Positions 8,628-18,532 are shown, numbered from the stretch's first letter. The stretch is 64,000 bases of DNA from Cupriavidus sp. P-10 (GCF_003402535.2 NZ_AP025173.1:362977-426976), one strand, 5' to 3'. Numbers and translations are program-made. Notes: generated by a model not told the origin, from the sequence alone.

Positions 8628-8966
8628 CTACTTACTGCGAATCACCTCGGTGATTGGCTCGAAATAGCAACCATATTTGACATCGCCTACCGTGTCACTC
8701 ATTTGCATCTCCGCTGTGTTGACGCGAGCCTGGATCCCATCTGTGACGACCTGCGGGTCAGCGGCTTCGCAGTTATAGAGTGCCAGGTACTGCCACGGAT
8801 GAGGCCCCGCTTTTCGCTGCTGCTCCGTGCGACTGAAGCGCTGTGCACTCACCACGCCCGGTACACGCAACACGTCTGGAAGGTGCTGCTCGGTATACCA
8901 GCGATTGAACTCTTCTTCACGCCCCGGAACCGCGTTCGTGAGTACCAAATAGGTGAACTTGACCAT
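8628..8966 (-). CDS. EthD-like dimeric alpha/beta-barrel protein
   Basis: The 112-residue protein opens with 'MVKFTYLVLTNAVPGREEEFNRWYTEQHLPDVLRV…', the pattern of EthD/ABM-type dimeric ferredoxin-like-fold proteins. A good Shine-Dalgarno sequence (AAGGAG) lies just upstream. Such proteins accompany catabolic oxygenase clusters, where they act as small enzymes or have unknown roles. Here it lies between a hydroxylase locus and the GMC oxidoreductase. Exact function unknown. Confidence 0.65.
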   Translation of the reverse strand: MVKFTYLVLTNAVPGREEEFNRWYTEQHLPDVLRVPGVVSAQRFSRTEQQRKAGPHPWQYLALYNCEAADPQVVTDGIQARVNTAEMQMSDTVGDVKYGCYFEPITEVIRSK

Positions 8967-8982
8967 TCTTATCTCCTTAAGG

Positions 8983-9069
8983 TTATTGAAGTACAGGGAA
9001 TGTCCAGCGGCCGATGCCCTGTGACGCGCCCGTGATGGGTATGTGTTGACTGGCGAGTCCCTTGTTCAC
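8983..9069 (-). pseudogene. N-terminal scrap of a short-chain dehydrogenase
   Basis: A 28-codon frame starting with GTG contains 'ITGASQGIGR', the SDR nucleotide-binding motif, at the expected distance from the start. It runs into unrelated sequence and stops. It is the remains of an SDR gene that once preceded the EthD-like gene, possibly in one operon. Confidence 0.6.
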
Positions 9070-9293
9070 GTGGTCCTCTTTGCTGGAACCCGCGCTTTGG
9101 CATTCCGGCGGTTTCGGCGCTTGAGAGAAAGGGTGTGGCCCAACGCTTCCATCAAACGACGCAAGCCCGTAGACGTTCCCGTTCGATGCTGGGAAATCTA
9201 TGCTGCAACCTTTCGTCCCCGTGTAAGGGGACAACCGGGAAGAAGGCGACGGAGCAAGCTCCAATCGCCAGTGAACAGAGTTCTCCGAAAACT

Positions 9294-10901
9294 TCAACGA
9301 GCGGATGTGCGTGAATTTCGTATCAAGTCTGCGGCCTTCTCTGCCATGGCCATAATGGGAAGGTTCGTGTTCCCACTGATGATCGTGGGCATCACAGATC
9401 CATCAATTACTCTCAAATTCTCAACCCCGCGAACTTTCAACTCCTCATCAACAACAGCGTTGTCGTCGACTCCCATGCGACACGTGCCAACCGGGTGATA
9501 GATGGTTTCCGCATGCGAGCGTATCCATGCCTTACGGGCTGCACCGGTGGAGAAAGCATCGATGTCGAGCCTTCGTTTGATGTACTTCCGGAGCGCCGGC
9601 TGGTCGACAATCTCGCACGTGCGTTCCACGCCGCGCACCAAACTCTCCAGGTCAGACTCGTCTGAGAGGAAGCGAGGGTCGATTCGGGGAGAAGCGGACG
9701 GATCTGAGGAACGCAGTCGCAGCACGCCTCTACTTTTTGGACGCAGCTGGCATACGCGGACTGCAAATCCGTGGGGAACTTTTTCGTTCGGCGGTGGATT
9801 ACGCATCGCAATGATCAGATGGGCCTGCCACTCAGGCAGATCCGGATTTCCGCCGGAGCTGTAGAATGCTCCTGCCTCAACGCCTTGAGAGGAAGCCGGC
9901 CCGCCTCCTGAAAGAAGATAGCGAGCTCCTGCCATTCCGCCTCTTACCAGGCCGATATAGGGCGTAAGCGTATTGGGCTGCGACGCTTCTAAGCGAATCG
10001 CGCAATCAAGATGGTCCTGAAGGTTCTCACCGACGCCTTGCAGATCGACCACGGGAGCGATACCAATCGACTGCAGATGTTTGGCCGGTCCGATCCCCGA
10101 CAGCATCAGGAGTTGCGGTGAGGCAATGGCTCCTGCTGTCAGAATCACTTCCCGGTCCGCGCGAAGCTCCACCTCCTCCCATCCATCCTCAATCACTACG
10201 CCTTGCGCTCGCTTTCCAGCAAGGAGAATCCTGCGGACTTTACAGTTCGCCATTAATGTCAGATTGGATCGGTTACCTGCTCGATCCAGGTAACGATAAG
10301 CGCCGGATCGCTTTCCCTCGGCAATCGTAAGCTCGTAGAATCCTGCGCCTACCTGCGACGCGCCATTGAATCCGTTGTTCTCGGGCATACCGGCAGATAC
10401 TGCGCTCTCTATGAACGAAGTCGATATGGCGTTTTGCTGCGTGCCGTATGACAGGCGAATCGGACCCGCGTACCCGCGATCGTCATTCCTCGCCTTCGTT
10501 ACCAGTGATGCATCCTCAATCTTTCGAAAATAAGGACGAAGGGATTCATAGTCCCAGCCCGACAGGCCCTGAGATGCCCAGTTGTCGTAATCGGATCGGT
10601 TCCCCCGGATAGCAATCATGGAATTGATCGAGGATGAACCGCCCACCACCTTGCCCCGGGGTATATAAATATTCCGATTGTCCAGCTGTGTCTGGGGCTC
10701 CGTCCAATAGCGCCAGTTGAATTTTTGACTCTTATAGAGAACCCGGATCCCTGCCGGCATCTGAACAAAGATGGATGACGCGGGAGCGCCCGCCTCTATC
10801 AGCAGTACCTTGACGCTGGGATCTTCACTCAGCCGAGAAGCGAGAACACACCCTGCCGAGCCGGCGCCGATAACAATGTAGTCGTATGTAGCGGTTTTCA
10901 T
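9294..10901 (-). CDS. GMC-family FAD-dependent alcohol oxidoreductase
   Basis: The 535-residue protein starts 'YDYIVIGAGSAGCVLASRL' (FAD dinucleotide fold). It has GMC signature 1 ('RGKVVGGSSSINSMIAIRG', about 85), signature 2 ('GAIASPQLLMLSGIGP', about 260), the active-site His in 'YHPVGTCRMG' (about 475) and the C-terminal 'ISGNTNLPIMAMAEKAADLI'. It is related to choline and alkanol dehydrogenases, so it oxidises a primary alcohol to an aldehyde. The start at 10901 is the Met just before the FAD fold. It lies 10 bases after the transporter gene, in one operon. A natural role is oxidation of the alcohol made by the divergent P450 (inference). Confidence 0.88.
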   Translation of the reverse strand: MKTATYDYIVIGAGSAGCVLASRLSEDPSVKVLLIEAGAPASSIFVQMPAGIRVLYKSQKFNWRYWTEPQTQLDNRNIYIPRGKVVGGSSSINSMIAIRGNRSDYDNWASQGLSGWDYESLRPYFRKIEDASLVTKARNDDRGYAGPIRLSYGTQQNAISTSFIESAVSAGMPENNGFNGASQVGAGFYELTIAEGKRSGAYRYLDRAGNRSNLTLMANCKVRRILLAGKRAQGVVIEDGWEEVELRADREVILTAGAIASPQLLMLSGIGPAKHLQSIGIAPVVDLQGVGENLQDHLDCAIRLEASQPNTLTPYIGLVRGGMAGARYLLSGGGPASSQGVEAGAFYSSGGNPDLPEWQAHLIIAMRNPPPNEKVPHGFAVRVCQLRPKSRGVLRLRSSDPSASPRIDPRFLSDESDLESLVRGVERTCEIVDQPALRKYIKRRLDIDAFSTGAARKAWIRSHAETIYHPVGTCRMGVDDNAVVDEELKVRGVENLRVIDGSVMPTIISGNTNLPIMAMAEKAADLIRNSRTSAR

Positions 10902-10911
10902 AATCAGGAGA

Positions 10912-12288
10912 TCACTCAACGCGAGCCGATGCCTTGAGCGCCATGCGCACGCGGCGAATGTGCTCGTCCGACTGTCCGAGCTCGTCAATCGGTACTCGTG
11001 ACGTTTCAGGAGACGCCAAGATGGCAAAAATAGACAACACCGCGCCTCCCATCATGAAATAGGCGGGTGATGAAGGGTTTCCGGTCAGCTTCGTCAGAGA
11101 AGCGCTGATTAAAGGAGCGGTGCCGCCAAATAGCACCATGGCCATGTTGTAGCCTATCGACATGGCGCTGTAGCGTGTGCGTGTCGGAAACAGCTCCGTC
11201 ATCATGCAGAACGGCGCGCTGCCATACATCCCTATCAGTACACCGACGCTAGCCATCGTGGCAATTACCACCTCTGGTGTCGAGCCCACGACGATCCGGA
11301 ACAAAGGAAGCGCAACGACGAGGTATGCCAATGCCGCCGTAAAGGCGACGGGTCGTCGACCCACGCGGTCGGATAGCGCTGCAGCGAATGGGATCACAAT
11401 CACTGAACCCAGAAAGGCCAGGCCGGACGCCGCTAGAGCTTGCCCGCTACTCAACCGACCAGTTGACACGAGATATGACGGGAGATACGCCAGGATCAAG
11501 TAGTAAGGGATGCCGTGTGAGATCGCTACGCCAAGACATTTGACAATGCTTCGCCAGTCGTCACGAAGGGCCTCCCGCAATGGTGCTTGTGCCGCGCCCT
11601 CGCGTTCCAAGTGCAACCGGAATGCCGGTGTTTCCTCGATGCGCAGCCGCAGCCAGAACGCACCCAACCCAATCGGGCCAGCGATCAGGAAGGGCAATCG
11701 CCAGGCCCATGCCTCAACTGCCGTCTGACCAAAAATGCTGGTGATCGCCAGAACAAGACCGGATCCGCTCAACGCACCAATTCCAGCCGACATACCAAAG
11801 AACCCGATCACAACGCCACGCCGGCGTGTCGGGGCGTACTCGGCAAGGAATGCGAGTGCTCCACCTGCTTCGCCTCCCGCGGAAAATCCCTGAATCATGC
11901 GTAGGGCTACCAGCAGCAAAGGAGCGGCGATGCCAATCGCCTCGTATCCCGGTAGGACACCGACCAACACCGTCGAAACGCTGATCAAACCAACGACAAT
12001 CGCGAGCGTATCGCGCCGTCCAAGCCGGTCTCCCAGCGATCCAAAAAACAGAGCGCCGAGTGGTCGGGTAACGAATGCGACGGAGAATGCCGCGAAAGCC
12101 GCTATCAGGCTAACGATCGGGTCGCTGCTTGGGAAGAACACCTTCGCCAGGGTGGCGGATAGATAGCCATACAACGAGTAGTCAAACCACTCCAGCATGT
12201 TTCCCACGGCGGCACCGGAGATCGGCTTGAGAACATCCCGGACCCGCTGGGGGGTGGGGGTCGAACCTCTTCGGGGATGATGTTGCAT
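10912..12288 (-). CDS. MFS transporter, metabolite:H+ symporter (MHS/ProP-like)
   Basis: The 458-residue protein has 12 predicted membrane helices and MHS-type motifs: 'GNMLEWFDYSLYGYLS' near the N-terminus, 'GSLGDRLGRRDTL' in loop 2-3, 'GFSAGGEAGGA' in helix 5 and 'ELFPTRTRYSAMSIGYN' in the second half. Family members import organic acids, betaines or aromatic acids with protons. The ATG at 12288 has a GGAG 9 bases upstream; a TTG at 12315 lacks this. It is read from a promoter carrying the TAGGTAG palindrome and shares that signal with the P450 operon, so it probably imports the P450 substrate or a related compound. Confidence 0.88.
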   Translation of the reverse strand: MQHHPRRGSTPTPQRVRDVLKPISGAAVGNMLEWFDYSLYGYLSATLAKVFFPSSDPIVSLIAAFAAFSVAFVTRPLGALFFGSLGDRLGRRDTLAIVVGLISVSTVLVGVLPGYEAIGIAAPLLLVALRMIQGFSAGGEAGGALAFLAEYAPTRRRGVVIGFFGMSAGIGALSGSGLVLAITSIFGQTAVEAWAWRLPFLIAGPIGLGAFWLRLRIEETPAFRLHLEREGAAQAPLREALRDDWRSIVKCLGVAISHGIPYYLILAYLPSYLVSTGRLSSGQALAASGLAFLGSVIVIPFAAALSDRVGRRPVAFTAALAYLVVALPLFRIVVGSTPEVVIATMASVGVLIGMYGSAPFCMMTELFPTRTRYSAMSIGYNMAMVLFGGTAPLISASLTKLTGNPSSPAYFMMGGAVLSIFAILASPETSRVPIDELGQSDEHIRRVRMALKASARVE

Positions 12289-12356
12289 TGATTTTGTCTC
12301 CACTTCTATAAGCAATGTTTGAAAAACCGAAACGCGCTTACTCTTATTTGTCGTAA

Positions 12357-12385
12357 ATATTAGGTAGCCTACCTATTACAATCAA
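12357..12385 (-). promoter_or_regulatory. Promoter with embedded 15-bp operator, upstream of the MHS transporter
   Basis: On the minus strand TTGATT (12380-12385), a 17-base spacer and TAATAT (12357-12362) form a sigma-70 promoter. The perfect palindrome TAGGTAGCCTACCTA (12361-12375) fills the spacer and overlaps the -10. The same arrangement occurs before both P450 genes. A repressor bound here would block RNA polymerase; the nearby MarR protein (18778-19224) is the first candidate. Confidence 0.75.
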
Positions 12386-12490
12386 ATAGGCGTTTACCCT
12401 CCCATCAACGAAGTCAGGTGGCTGATTTTGAGCCGCAAATGGCACTTTTACACTTTATCTTGACAGACCATCGTGGCGACCTATGCTCCA

Positions 12491-12504
12491 TGTAATCGAT
12501 TGCA
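12491..12504. promoter_or_regulatory. LacI-type operator-like site
   Basis: TGTAATCGATTGCA has the central CG and dyad expected of LacI-family operators. It is identical to the site at 25603-25616 in front of the FAD-oxidase operon. It lies between the divergent transporter and P450 promoters. Binding by the LacI proteins at 29763 and 49404 is inferred. Confidence 0.55.
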
Positions 12505-12604
12505 TCGTGGAATGGGCTATGCGCCGATGCGAACGAGTGTTGAAAGACCTGCTTTTTTCTTGCGGTGGCCCCCCTAACTAAAGTCGATCACCCCGGAGGT
12601 AGCT

Positions 12605-12721
12605 ATGTCACTGATGGCAGCGGTACGCGAGGCGTTCAATCAATGGGAGCGCTTTCGATTCATGTCGATGTTCGAGTACCTCAGTGCCGAGTTAGGGGAG
12701 AGCTGGAGCCTATTTATTTGA
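12605..12721 (+). CDS. Possible 38-residue small protein
   Basis: A frame with a strong GGAGG five bases before the ATG encodes a 38-residue peptide ('AAVREAFNQWERFRFMSM…'), amphipathic and acidic towards its C-terminus. I do not recognise it. It sits alone in a 1-kb gap between divergent operons. The ribosome binding site is the main support. Confidence 0.3.
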   Translation: MSLMAAVREAFNQWERFRFMSMFEYLSAELGESWSLFI

Positions 12722-13248
12722 TTTGTAGGCTGCCAAAGCGAGGTCGCTTCGGCTTTCTCGCTTGCCTTCTTGCACCGGCTTCACTGTCCCCCCGCGCCTC
12801 TTTAACAACGCGTCGTGAGGCTGCCCCCTTGGTCAGCGAGTGGTGGCGATCGCACACTTCTAACCCCACGTCCATGCGGGTGTTTTTTCACGCCTATGCA
12901 TAGGTAAGAACCGAAGCCCTGCGATCCCGACCTCACGGAAGGTCCCGGCGTCAAAGGTGGCCTCCAGCAGGTCCCAAGCGGGCCTCCGGCCGCGCCTCAC
13001 TCGGTACCGACCTCTGTCGTCAGCCAGCCCGGCCGGACCGCATATCTACCCTGGGACGAGCTATAACAACCAGAAGGCAAACAGTCCTCGCGCATACCCA
13101 GTGGGTCACCGGCGGCATATCTTGACCACTGAAATCGGCGGTCGCCCGCCTTCAGGCCAACTGGGCTCCCCCAGTCTAGCCACGCCCTCCTCTCCCACCC
13201 CTGGTCCCGCTCGAGATTTGTGACGCGAGGTCAATCCTCTGCACCGAT
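12722..13248. other. Non-coding stretch upstream of the P450 operon
   Basis: About 530 bases with no recognisable gene. A weak hairpin-like segment followed by six T's lies near 12866-12890. Sequence shared with the second P450 copy starts only at about 13249 (AGGGTAAACCCC), so this stretch was not part of the duplicated module. Confidence 0.4.
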
Positions 13249-13263
13249 TAGGGTAAACCCCTT

Positions 13264-13292
13264 TTGCACATAGTAGGTAGGCTACCTAATAT
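13264..13292 (+). promoter_or_regulatory. Promoter with embedded 15-bp operator, upstream of P450 copy 1
   Basis: TTGCAC (13264-13269), 17 bases, then TAATAT (13287-13292). The palindrome TAGGTAGGCTACCTA lies at 13274-13288, inside the spacer and touching the -10. The P450 start codon follows 31 bases after the -10. Same design as the promoters at 12357-12385 and 32147-32175. Confidence 0.78.
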
Positions 13293-13323
13293 GTACTCAC
13301 AATTTCCCATCGGAGACATATTC

Positions 13324-14613
13324 ATGACCGCCCCCCAAACCCCCACGCAGTCGACTGGCTGCCCGTTTCACGCGGCCTCACCTGCGCAGTCCACGTGTCC
13401 GATGCACGCTGGCGGGGACAGCGGCATCCCCGACTTTCCGCCCGAACGGGTCGATCCTTTGTCGCCGCCGCCGGTGTACTTCCAGATGCAGCAAGGAAGC
13501 GGCTTGGGGCAAGCTAGGCTCTGGGACGGAAAGATCGCCTGGCTGATTACGCGCTATGACGACGTCCGCTCGGTCCTGTCTGACCCTCGCTTTAGTTCTG
13601 ACATTACGAATCCCGGCTATCCCACTGTCAGTGCTGCAATGAAAGTTGCCCGGGGTAGTAACCGGACCTTCATCACCATGGATGCACCCAAGCATGCAGA
13701 GCATCGGCGCATGCTGACAGGTGAATTCTCGATCCGCAAAATCGAGGCCCTTCGCCCGCGGATTCAGGCGATCGTAGACAAGCTGCTGGACGACTTCGCA
13801 ACAAAGCCTCAACCCTCCGACCTGGTTAGCGCCTTTACGTTGGCTACGCCGGCATTGGCGATCTCAGAGTTGCTTGGCGTTCCGTACGAAGACCATGACT
13901 TCTTTCAGGAACTGGCGATGGTCCTGACGTCGAGTAGTGCGACGCTTGAGGAGGCCATCGCCGCAAATCATGAGTTGTGCGAGGTGTACCTGAAGGGCCT
14001 GGTGGCGAAGAGATCGGAGAACCCCGGGGAAGATATCCTCAGCCGCCTCATCGTCAATCACGTACGAAAGGGCGATATCACCGAAACGGACGTTGTTTCC
14101 CTTGCAAGGCTCTTGCTGATTGCCGGCCACGAGACCACGGCGAATACGACCGCAATGGGAGTGCTTTTCCTCCTGCAACGACCGGATATCTGGAATGAGC
14201 TTCGACAAGACACAAGCCTCGTTCCAAATGCGGTGGAAGAAATTCTGCGCTATCTGGATGTCACACATTCAGGAAAGCGTCGTGTCGCGACCGAGGACAT
14301 TGTCGTGAACGGACAAATGATCCAGGCGGGCGACCCCGTTGTAGTGCTGAGTGTCTCGGCCAATCGCGACAGCTCGAAATTTGAAGATCCGAATGTGTTC
14401 GACCTTCGCCGAGATTCAAGGACGCAGGTCTCGTTCGGATACGGCCCGCATCAGTGCATCGGTCAACCCCTCGCACGGCTCGAAATGCAGATCATGTTCA
14501 CCGCCTTGCTGGAGCGGTTTCCGAACCTCGAGCTTGCTGTTCCCGTGGAAAGCCTTGAGTTCAAGGGCGATTCACTCATGTATGGCGTCAAGGAACTCCC
14601 TGTTCGCTGGTAA
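13324..14613 (+). CDS. Cytochrome P450 monooxygenase, copy 1
   Basis: The 429-residue soluble bacterial-type P450 has the I-helix 'AGHETTANT' at about 265, the K-helix ExxR in 'EEILRYLD' at about 305, and the heme loop 'FGYGPHQCIG' with Cys378 as iron ligand. It should insert one O atom from O2 into a hydrophobic substrate, using electrons from the ferredoxin and reductase encoded next. The N-terminus has an unusual Cys/Pro/His-rich leader ('GCPFHAA', 'TCPMHAGG') also kept in copy 2. The ATG at 13324 has GGAG upstream. The operon P450-ferredoxin-reductase-receptor-aldehyde dehydrogenase points to a hydroxylation-led catabolic route; the substrate is not evident. Confidence 0.92.
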   Translation: MTAPQTPTQSTGCPFHAASPAQSTCPMHAGGDSGIPDFPPERVDPLSPPPVYFQMQQGSGLGQARLWDGKIAWLITRYDDVRSVLSDPRFSSDITNPGYPTVSAAMKVARGSNRTFITMDAPKHAEHRRMLTGEFSIRKIEALRPRIQAIVDKLLDDFATKPQPSDLVSAFTLATPALAISELLGVPYEDHDFFQELAMVLTSSSATLEEAIAANHELCEVYLKGLVAKRSENPGEDILSRLIVNHVRKGDITETDVVSLARLLLIAGHETTANTTAMGVLFLLQRPDIWNELRQDTSLVPNAVEEILRYLDVTHSGKRRVATEDIVVNGQMIQAGDPVVVLSVSANRDSSKFEDPNVFDLRRDSRTQVSFGYGPHQCIGQPLARLEMQIMFTALLERFPNLELAVPVESLEFKGDSLMYGVKELPVRW

Positions 14614-14636
14614 TCCCGACTTAAATGAGAAGCATC

Positions 14637-14834
14637 ATGAAAATCACAATCTACCCCGAAAAGTGCTGCGGTTCTGGTCAATGTGTCGTCAACGCGCCGG
14701 ATCTGTTCGACCAAAAGGACAATGGCATCGTCATTCTCTTGAACGCAGAGCCGTCGGCTGACCAATTCGAATCAGCACGCCTGGCGGCTGGCATCTGCCC
14801 AGCGCTCGCCATCGAGATTCACGAGGATCAGTGA
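14637..14834 (+). CDS. [3Fe-4S]-type ferredoxin, copy 1
   Basis: The 65-residue ferredoxin has 'CCGSGQC' followed by 'NAPDLFDQ' and a distal 'GICPALAIEI', the three-cluster-ligand pattern of ferredoxins that serve bacterial P450s. The start at 14637 matches the start of copy 2. It transfers single electrons from the reductase to the P450. Its stop overlaps the reductase start (TGATG), indicating translational coupling. Confidence 0.9.
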   Translation: MKITIYPEKCCGSGQCVVNAPDLFDQKDNGIVILLNAEPSADQFESARLAAGICPALAIEIHEDQ

Positions 14835-16030
14835 TGAACTCCCCCGAGCACATCGTCGTTGCCGGCGCCTCGGCCGCCGGCATCACGGCAGCACGAGCGC
14901 TGCGCGCACAGGGCTGGGGAGGGCGGCTCACGCTGATTGGAAAGGAAGGCGGCATGCCCTATGACCGCCCTCCTCTTTCAAAGCGGCTGATGGCAGGAGA
15001 ATGTCCGGTAGAGGCGCTCAACCTTGTGTCCGAAGACGGCATGAAGGCGCTGAACCTGCACTACCTGGACGGGACATCGGCCACCGGCCTCGATACGGAC
15101 GCCAGTTCACTGCAACTCAGCAACGGCTCCACACTTCAATATGATCGCTTGCTGATCGCCACGGGCGCGGACGCTCGAGTGATTCCCAACCTCAGCCAGG
15201 CGGCGAACTGCTACAGCCTGCGCAACTTAAACGACGCGCTGGCGATTCGGGAACATCTGACTGCCGGAAAGCGGGTACTAGTAGTCGGCGCGGGCTTCAT
15301 CGGCACAGAGTTAGCGGCGATTGCAAAGACCAGCGGCTGTGAGGTGACCGTCATCGACAAGTCGAAAGTTCCTCTCGGGGCGCGAGTCGGGGATATCGTT
15401 GGGAAGCGGATCGAAAAACTCCATGAAGCCAACGGCGTGGTTTTCCACAACGACTGCGAACTCAGGGAGGTGAAATGGCGTGACCGCACCATTACCGAAG
15501 TCCGCTTGGACACTGGGGTTGTGATTGCTTGCGACGTAATTGTTGTGGCTATCGGCGCAGTTCCCAGCGTGCAGTGGTGCAGCGGATTAAACATCCGCAG
15601 CGGCGTAGTCTGCAATGAATACTGTGAAGCAGCCCCGAACGTATATGCCGCCGGCGATGCTGCAGAGTGGTTTCACAAAGGCTACGGCGAGCACATGCGT
15701 ATTGAACACCGGACGAATGCAAGCGAACAGGCGATGGCCGCGGCAAAGAACATGCTCGGCTCTCGCGTTGAATACGCTCCGCTGCCGTTCTTCTGGTCGG
15801 ATCAGTACCAGGTCCAAATCCACAGCTACGGACGCATCGGCCCTCAATACACCGTTGAAGTTGTCGAAGGGGATCAACTGAAAGACGACTCCTGCATCTT
15901 TCGCTACTACCAGGGAGACGTTTTGATGGGCGTTCTTAGTTGGAACGCCAGTAGAAAAGCGCGTGAGCACATCAAGCCGTTGAAGGAGGAGTGGACGAAG
16001 AGCCACGCTCCAGCTGCGGTAGCAGGTTAA
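14834..16030 (+). CDS. NAD(P)H-dependent ferredoxin reductase (FAD)
   Basis: The 398-residue protein has an N-terminal FAD fold ('IVVAGASAAGITAARALR'), the 'PYDRPPLSK' motif of class-A ferredoxin reductases, a central NAD-binding fold ('VLVVGAGFIGTELAAIA', about 150) and 'NVYAAGDAAEW' near 270. It is of the putidaredoxin-reductase type and passes electrons from NAD(P)H to the preceding ferredoxin. The ATG overlaps the ferredoxin stop by one base; a GTG at 14831 is an alternative. This is the only intact reductase of this type in the window, so both P450s may depend on it. Confidence 0.9.
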   Translation: MNSPEHIVVAGASAAGITAARALRAQGWGGRLTLIGKEGGMPYDRPPLSKRLMAGECPVEALNLVSEDGMKALNLHYLDGTSATGLDTDASSLQLSNGSTLQYDRLLIATGADARVIPNLSQAANCYSLRNLNDALAIREHLTAGKRVLVVGAGFIGTELAAIAKTSGCEVTVIDKSKVPLGARVGDIVGKRIEKLHEANGVVFHNDCELREVKWRDRTITEVRLDTGVVIACDVIVVAIGAVPSVQWCSGLNIRSGVVCNEYCEAAPNVYAAGDAAEWFHKGYGEHMRIEHRTNASEQAMAAAKNMLGSRVEYAPLPFFWSDQYQVQIHSYGRIGPQYTVEVVEGDQLKDDSCIFRYYQGDVLMGVLSWNASRKAREHIKPLKEEWTKSHAPAAVAG

Positions 16031-16061
16031 GGCTGTATTTCATAATAAAAGAGGAGACAAC

Positions 16062-17030
16062 ATGACAAAACCCGCTTCGGCTATCCGCAGAGCAGTCCTA
16101 CTCTGCTCCCTGGCCCTGCCCTCCATCCTGTACGCCCAGCAATCTGGCCCGTTGCCGGTCCGGCTCTTTGTTGGCTACGGACCGGGCGGTGGCACCGACG
16201 TAGTTGCACGCGCAGTTGGCGAAGAGCTGGCAAAAATCTGGAATCGGCCCGTAATCGTCGAAAATCGGCCAGGCGCAAACGGGGCGATCGCCAGCAAGGC
16301 TGTCGCGCGAGCTGAACCGGACGGTTCGATCCTTCTGGTCATGCCCCCGTCCACGTTGATCATCGACGCAAACTTGCGCCCCACTGTTGCTGTCGATCCC
16401 ACCAAGGAACTCACCCTTGTGAGCGGGCTAGCCGCAACCCCACTCGTTGTGGTGACCCCGGCTTCCGCGCCATACAACAACCTCGCTGACCTCATTAAGG
16501 CAGCTCGTGCGGCCAACGGGAAGTTCACGTACGGATGGGCCAACTTGGGCATGCGTGTCGGTATGGAGGAGTTCGCGCAAAAGACCGGGGTAAAGATGAC
16601 CCCAGTCGGCTACAAGAGTGCTGGGCAAAGTGTCCCCGCTATCGTTTCAGGCGAGATCGATATGCTCATGATCGATATGGCACCGATCGCGCAACTCGTT
16701 AAGGCTGGAAAAGTGAAGGCCTTTGCCGTGTCGACGCCAGAACGCTCGCCTATGCTGCCAAACGTCCCTACATTCAAGGAAGCGGGGATTGACGTCCAGC
16801 TTACGGGAACCATCGCCCTGTATGCGCCTGCCAAGATGCCCCAGAACGCAATCAAAAAAATGCAGAGCGATGTCGCTACGATTTTGAAGAACGGCGAGCT
16901 TCGCACGCGGATGCAAGGCACTGGAATGGAAGTCATTACGCAGTCCCCGGAGGATTTCGAGGGCTACCTTAAGCAGCGCAAGAAGAGCATTGATGCAGTA
17001 ATTAAGGTCGGTGATTTTAAGCTCGAATAG
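16062..17030 (+). CDS. Bug/TctC-family periplasmic solute-binding protein
   Basis: The 322-residue protein has a signal peptide (hydrophobic core about 10-23, likely cleavage after 'YAQ') and family motifs '[14 protein letters not shown]' and '[12 protein letters not shown]'. Bug proteins bind small carboxylates or related molecules in the periplasm, usually for tripartite tricarboxylate transport or sensing. No TctAB membrane genes are nearby. A strong AGAGGAGA ribosome site precedes the ATG. It probably binds the substrate or a product of the P450 pathway. Confidence 0.88.
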   Translation: MTKPASAIRRAVLLCSLALPSILYAQQSGPLPVRLFVGYGPGGGTDVVARAVGEELAKIWNRPVIVENRPGANGAIASKAVARAEPDGSILLVMPPSTLIIDANLRPTVAVDPTKELTLVSGLAATPLVVVTPASAPYNNLADLIKAARAANGKFTYGWANLGMRVGMEEFAQKTGVKMTPVGYKSAGQSVPAIVSGEIDMLMIDMAPIAQLVKAGKVKAFAVSTPERSPMLPNVPTFKEAGIDVQLTGTIALYAPAKMPQNAIKKMQSDVATILKNGELRTRMQGTGMEVITQSPEDFEGYLKQRKKSIDAVIKVGDFKLE

Positions 17031-17092
17031 ATCGACCTCCGTCACAAGCACAGAATTTCGTAGCTAACCTCTTAGTCATTGGAGTACACGCT

Positions 17093-18520
17093 GTGTATCC
17101 AGAATTATCCCTTTACATCAATGGCGAATTTCTCGGCATTGAAGGCCGGCGACACCAGGACGTAGTCAACCCTGCGACGGAGGAGGTCGTTGGGCGACTG
17201 CCGCTCGCCACCCGCGAGGACCTCGACACCGCCGTCGAGGCGGCTCATCGAGCTTTCCTGACGTGGCGCGACTCATCGCCTTTGGAACGCAGTGCAATCT
17301 TGCGTAAAGTTGCGGAGCTCGCCCGTCAAAGGGCGCCGGAAATCGGCCGCAACATGACCATTGACCAGGGGAAGCCTCTGCACGAAGCCGTGGGCGAAGT
17401 AACGGTTTGTGCAGAGCATGCGGACTGGCATGCAGAAGAGGCTCGGCGGATCTACGGCCGCGTGATCCCCAGCCGCAACCCTAACGTCCGCCAGCTCGTG
17501 CTACGTCAGCCGGTCGGAGTCTGCGCAGCCTTCACCCCTTGGAATTTTCCCTTCAATCAGGCGATCCGGAAAATCTCTGCCGCGCTTGGCGCAGGCTGTA
17601 CGATCATTCTGAAGGGACCAGAAGAGACGCCGAGTGCCGTGCTGGCGATCGCTCAACTGTTCCATGATGCGGGCCTTCCTCCTGGTTGCTTAAACATTGT
17701 ATTTGGCGTCCCGGCGGAGGTGTCAGCACACCTCATTGCATCTCCGCTGGTCCAGAAGATCTCCTTTACGGGGTCCACTGCTGTTGGCAAACAACTAGCA
17801 GCTCTCGCAGGATTCCATATGAAGCGAATCACTATGGAGCTTGGTGGTCACTCCCCTGCAATCGTCTTCGACGATGCGGATGTCGATACCGCCGCCGAGA
17901 TGCTTGCAAACTACAAGCTGCGAAACGCTGGTCAGGTATGCGTCTCGCCCTCCCGCTTCTTCGTCCAGCGCGGGGCTTACGATAGGTTCCTCAGGCGTTT
18001 TACGGACGTCATTGGCGCAGTGCGGGTCGGCAACGGTATAGACAGCTCGACACAGATGGGACCGCTCGCAAACCAACGCCGTGTTGCTGCAATGGAAGGG
18101 TTGATTGCCGACTCCAAAGCGCGCGGCGGAAAGGTTGTCGTGGGAGGGACCAGGTGCAGCGACACAGGACATTTCTTCGCGCCCAGCGTCGTTATAGACA
18201 TTTCAGACGACTCCATGCTCATGACTTGCGAGCCATTCGGCCCTGTCGCCCCGGTTGTAGCATTCGACGATCTGGATGAGGTGCTGGCACGGGCGAACAA
18301 ACTGACTTACGGCCTGTCGTCTTACGTGTTTACCGAGTCAGCGAAGACAGCGCATGCTGTCTCTACCCGCCTTGAGGCCGGCATGGTCAACATCAACCAC
18401 TTTGGAAGCGCTCTCGCCGAAACACCGTTTGGAGGCATTAAAGATAGCGGTATCGGGAGTGAGGGTGGGACCGAGACGTTCGACGGCTATCTCGTCACGA
18501 AATTTGTAACTCAAGTGTAG
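17093..18520 (+). CDS. NAD(P)+-dependent aldehyde dehydrogenase
   Basis: The 475-residue ALDH superfamily protein has '[10 protein letters not shown]' (about 143), 'FTGSTAVGK' (about 225), the general-base Glu in 'MELGGHSP' and the nucleophilic Cys in '[11 protein letters not shown]' (about 282). It resembles succinate-semialdehyde-type enzymes. It begins with GTG after a 60-base gap and ends the operon, just before strong hairpins. It is well placed to oxidise the aldehyde formed by P450 plus GMC oxidoreductase. Confidence 0.88.
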   Translation: MYPELSLYINGEFLGIEGRRHQDVVNPATEEVVGRLPLATREDLDTAVEAAHRAFLTWRDSSPLERSAILRKVAELARQRAPEIGRNMTIDQGKPLHEAVGEVTVCAEHADWHAEEARRIYGRVIPSRNPNVRQLVLRQPVGVCAAFTPWNFPFNQAIRKISAALGAGCTIILKGPEETPSAVLAIAQLFHDAGLPPGCLNIVFGVPAEVSAHLIASPLVQKISFTGSTAVGKQLAALAGFHMKRITMELGGHSPAIVFDDADVDTAAEMLANYKLRNAGQVCVSPSRFFVQRGAYDRFLRRFTDVIGAVRVGNGIDSSTQMGPLANQRRVAAMEGLIADSKARGGKVVVGGTRCSDTGHFFAPSVVIDISDDSMLMTCEPFGPVAPVVAFDDLDEVLARANKLTYGLSSYVFTESAKTAHAVSTRLEAGMVNINHFGSALAETPFGGIKDSGIGSEGGTETFDGYLVTKFVTQV

Positions 18521-18532
18521 ATCGGGGGCCGC

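Noticed and set aside
12866..12890. Terminator hairpin before the P450 operon
   Set aside because: The stem pairs poorly and no gene upstream needs it except the doubtful 38-codon frame.
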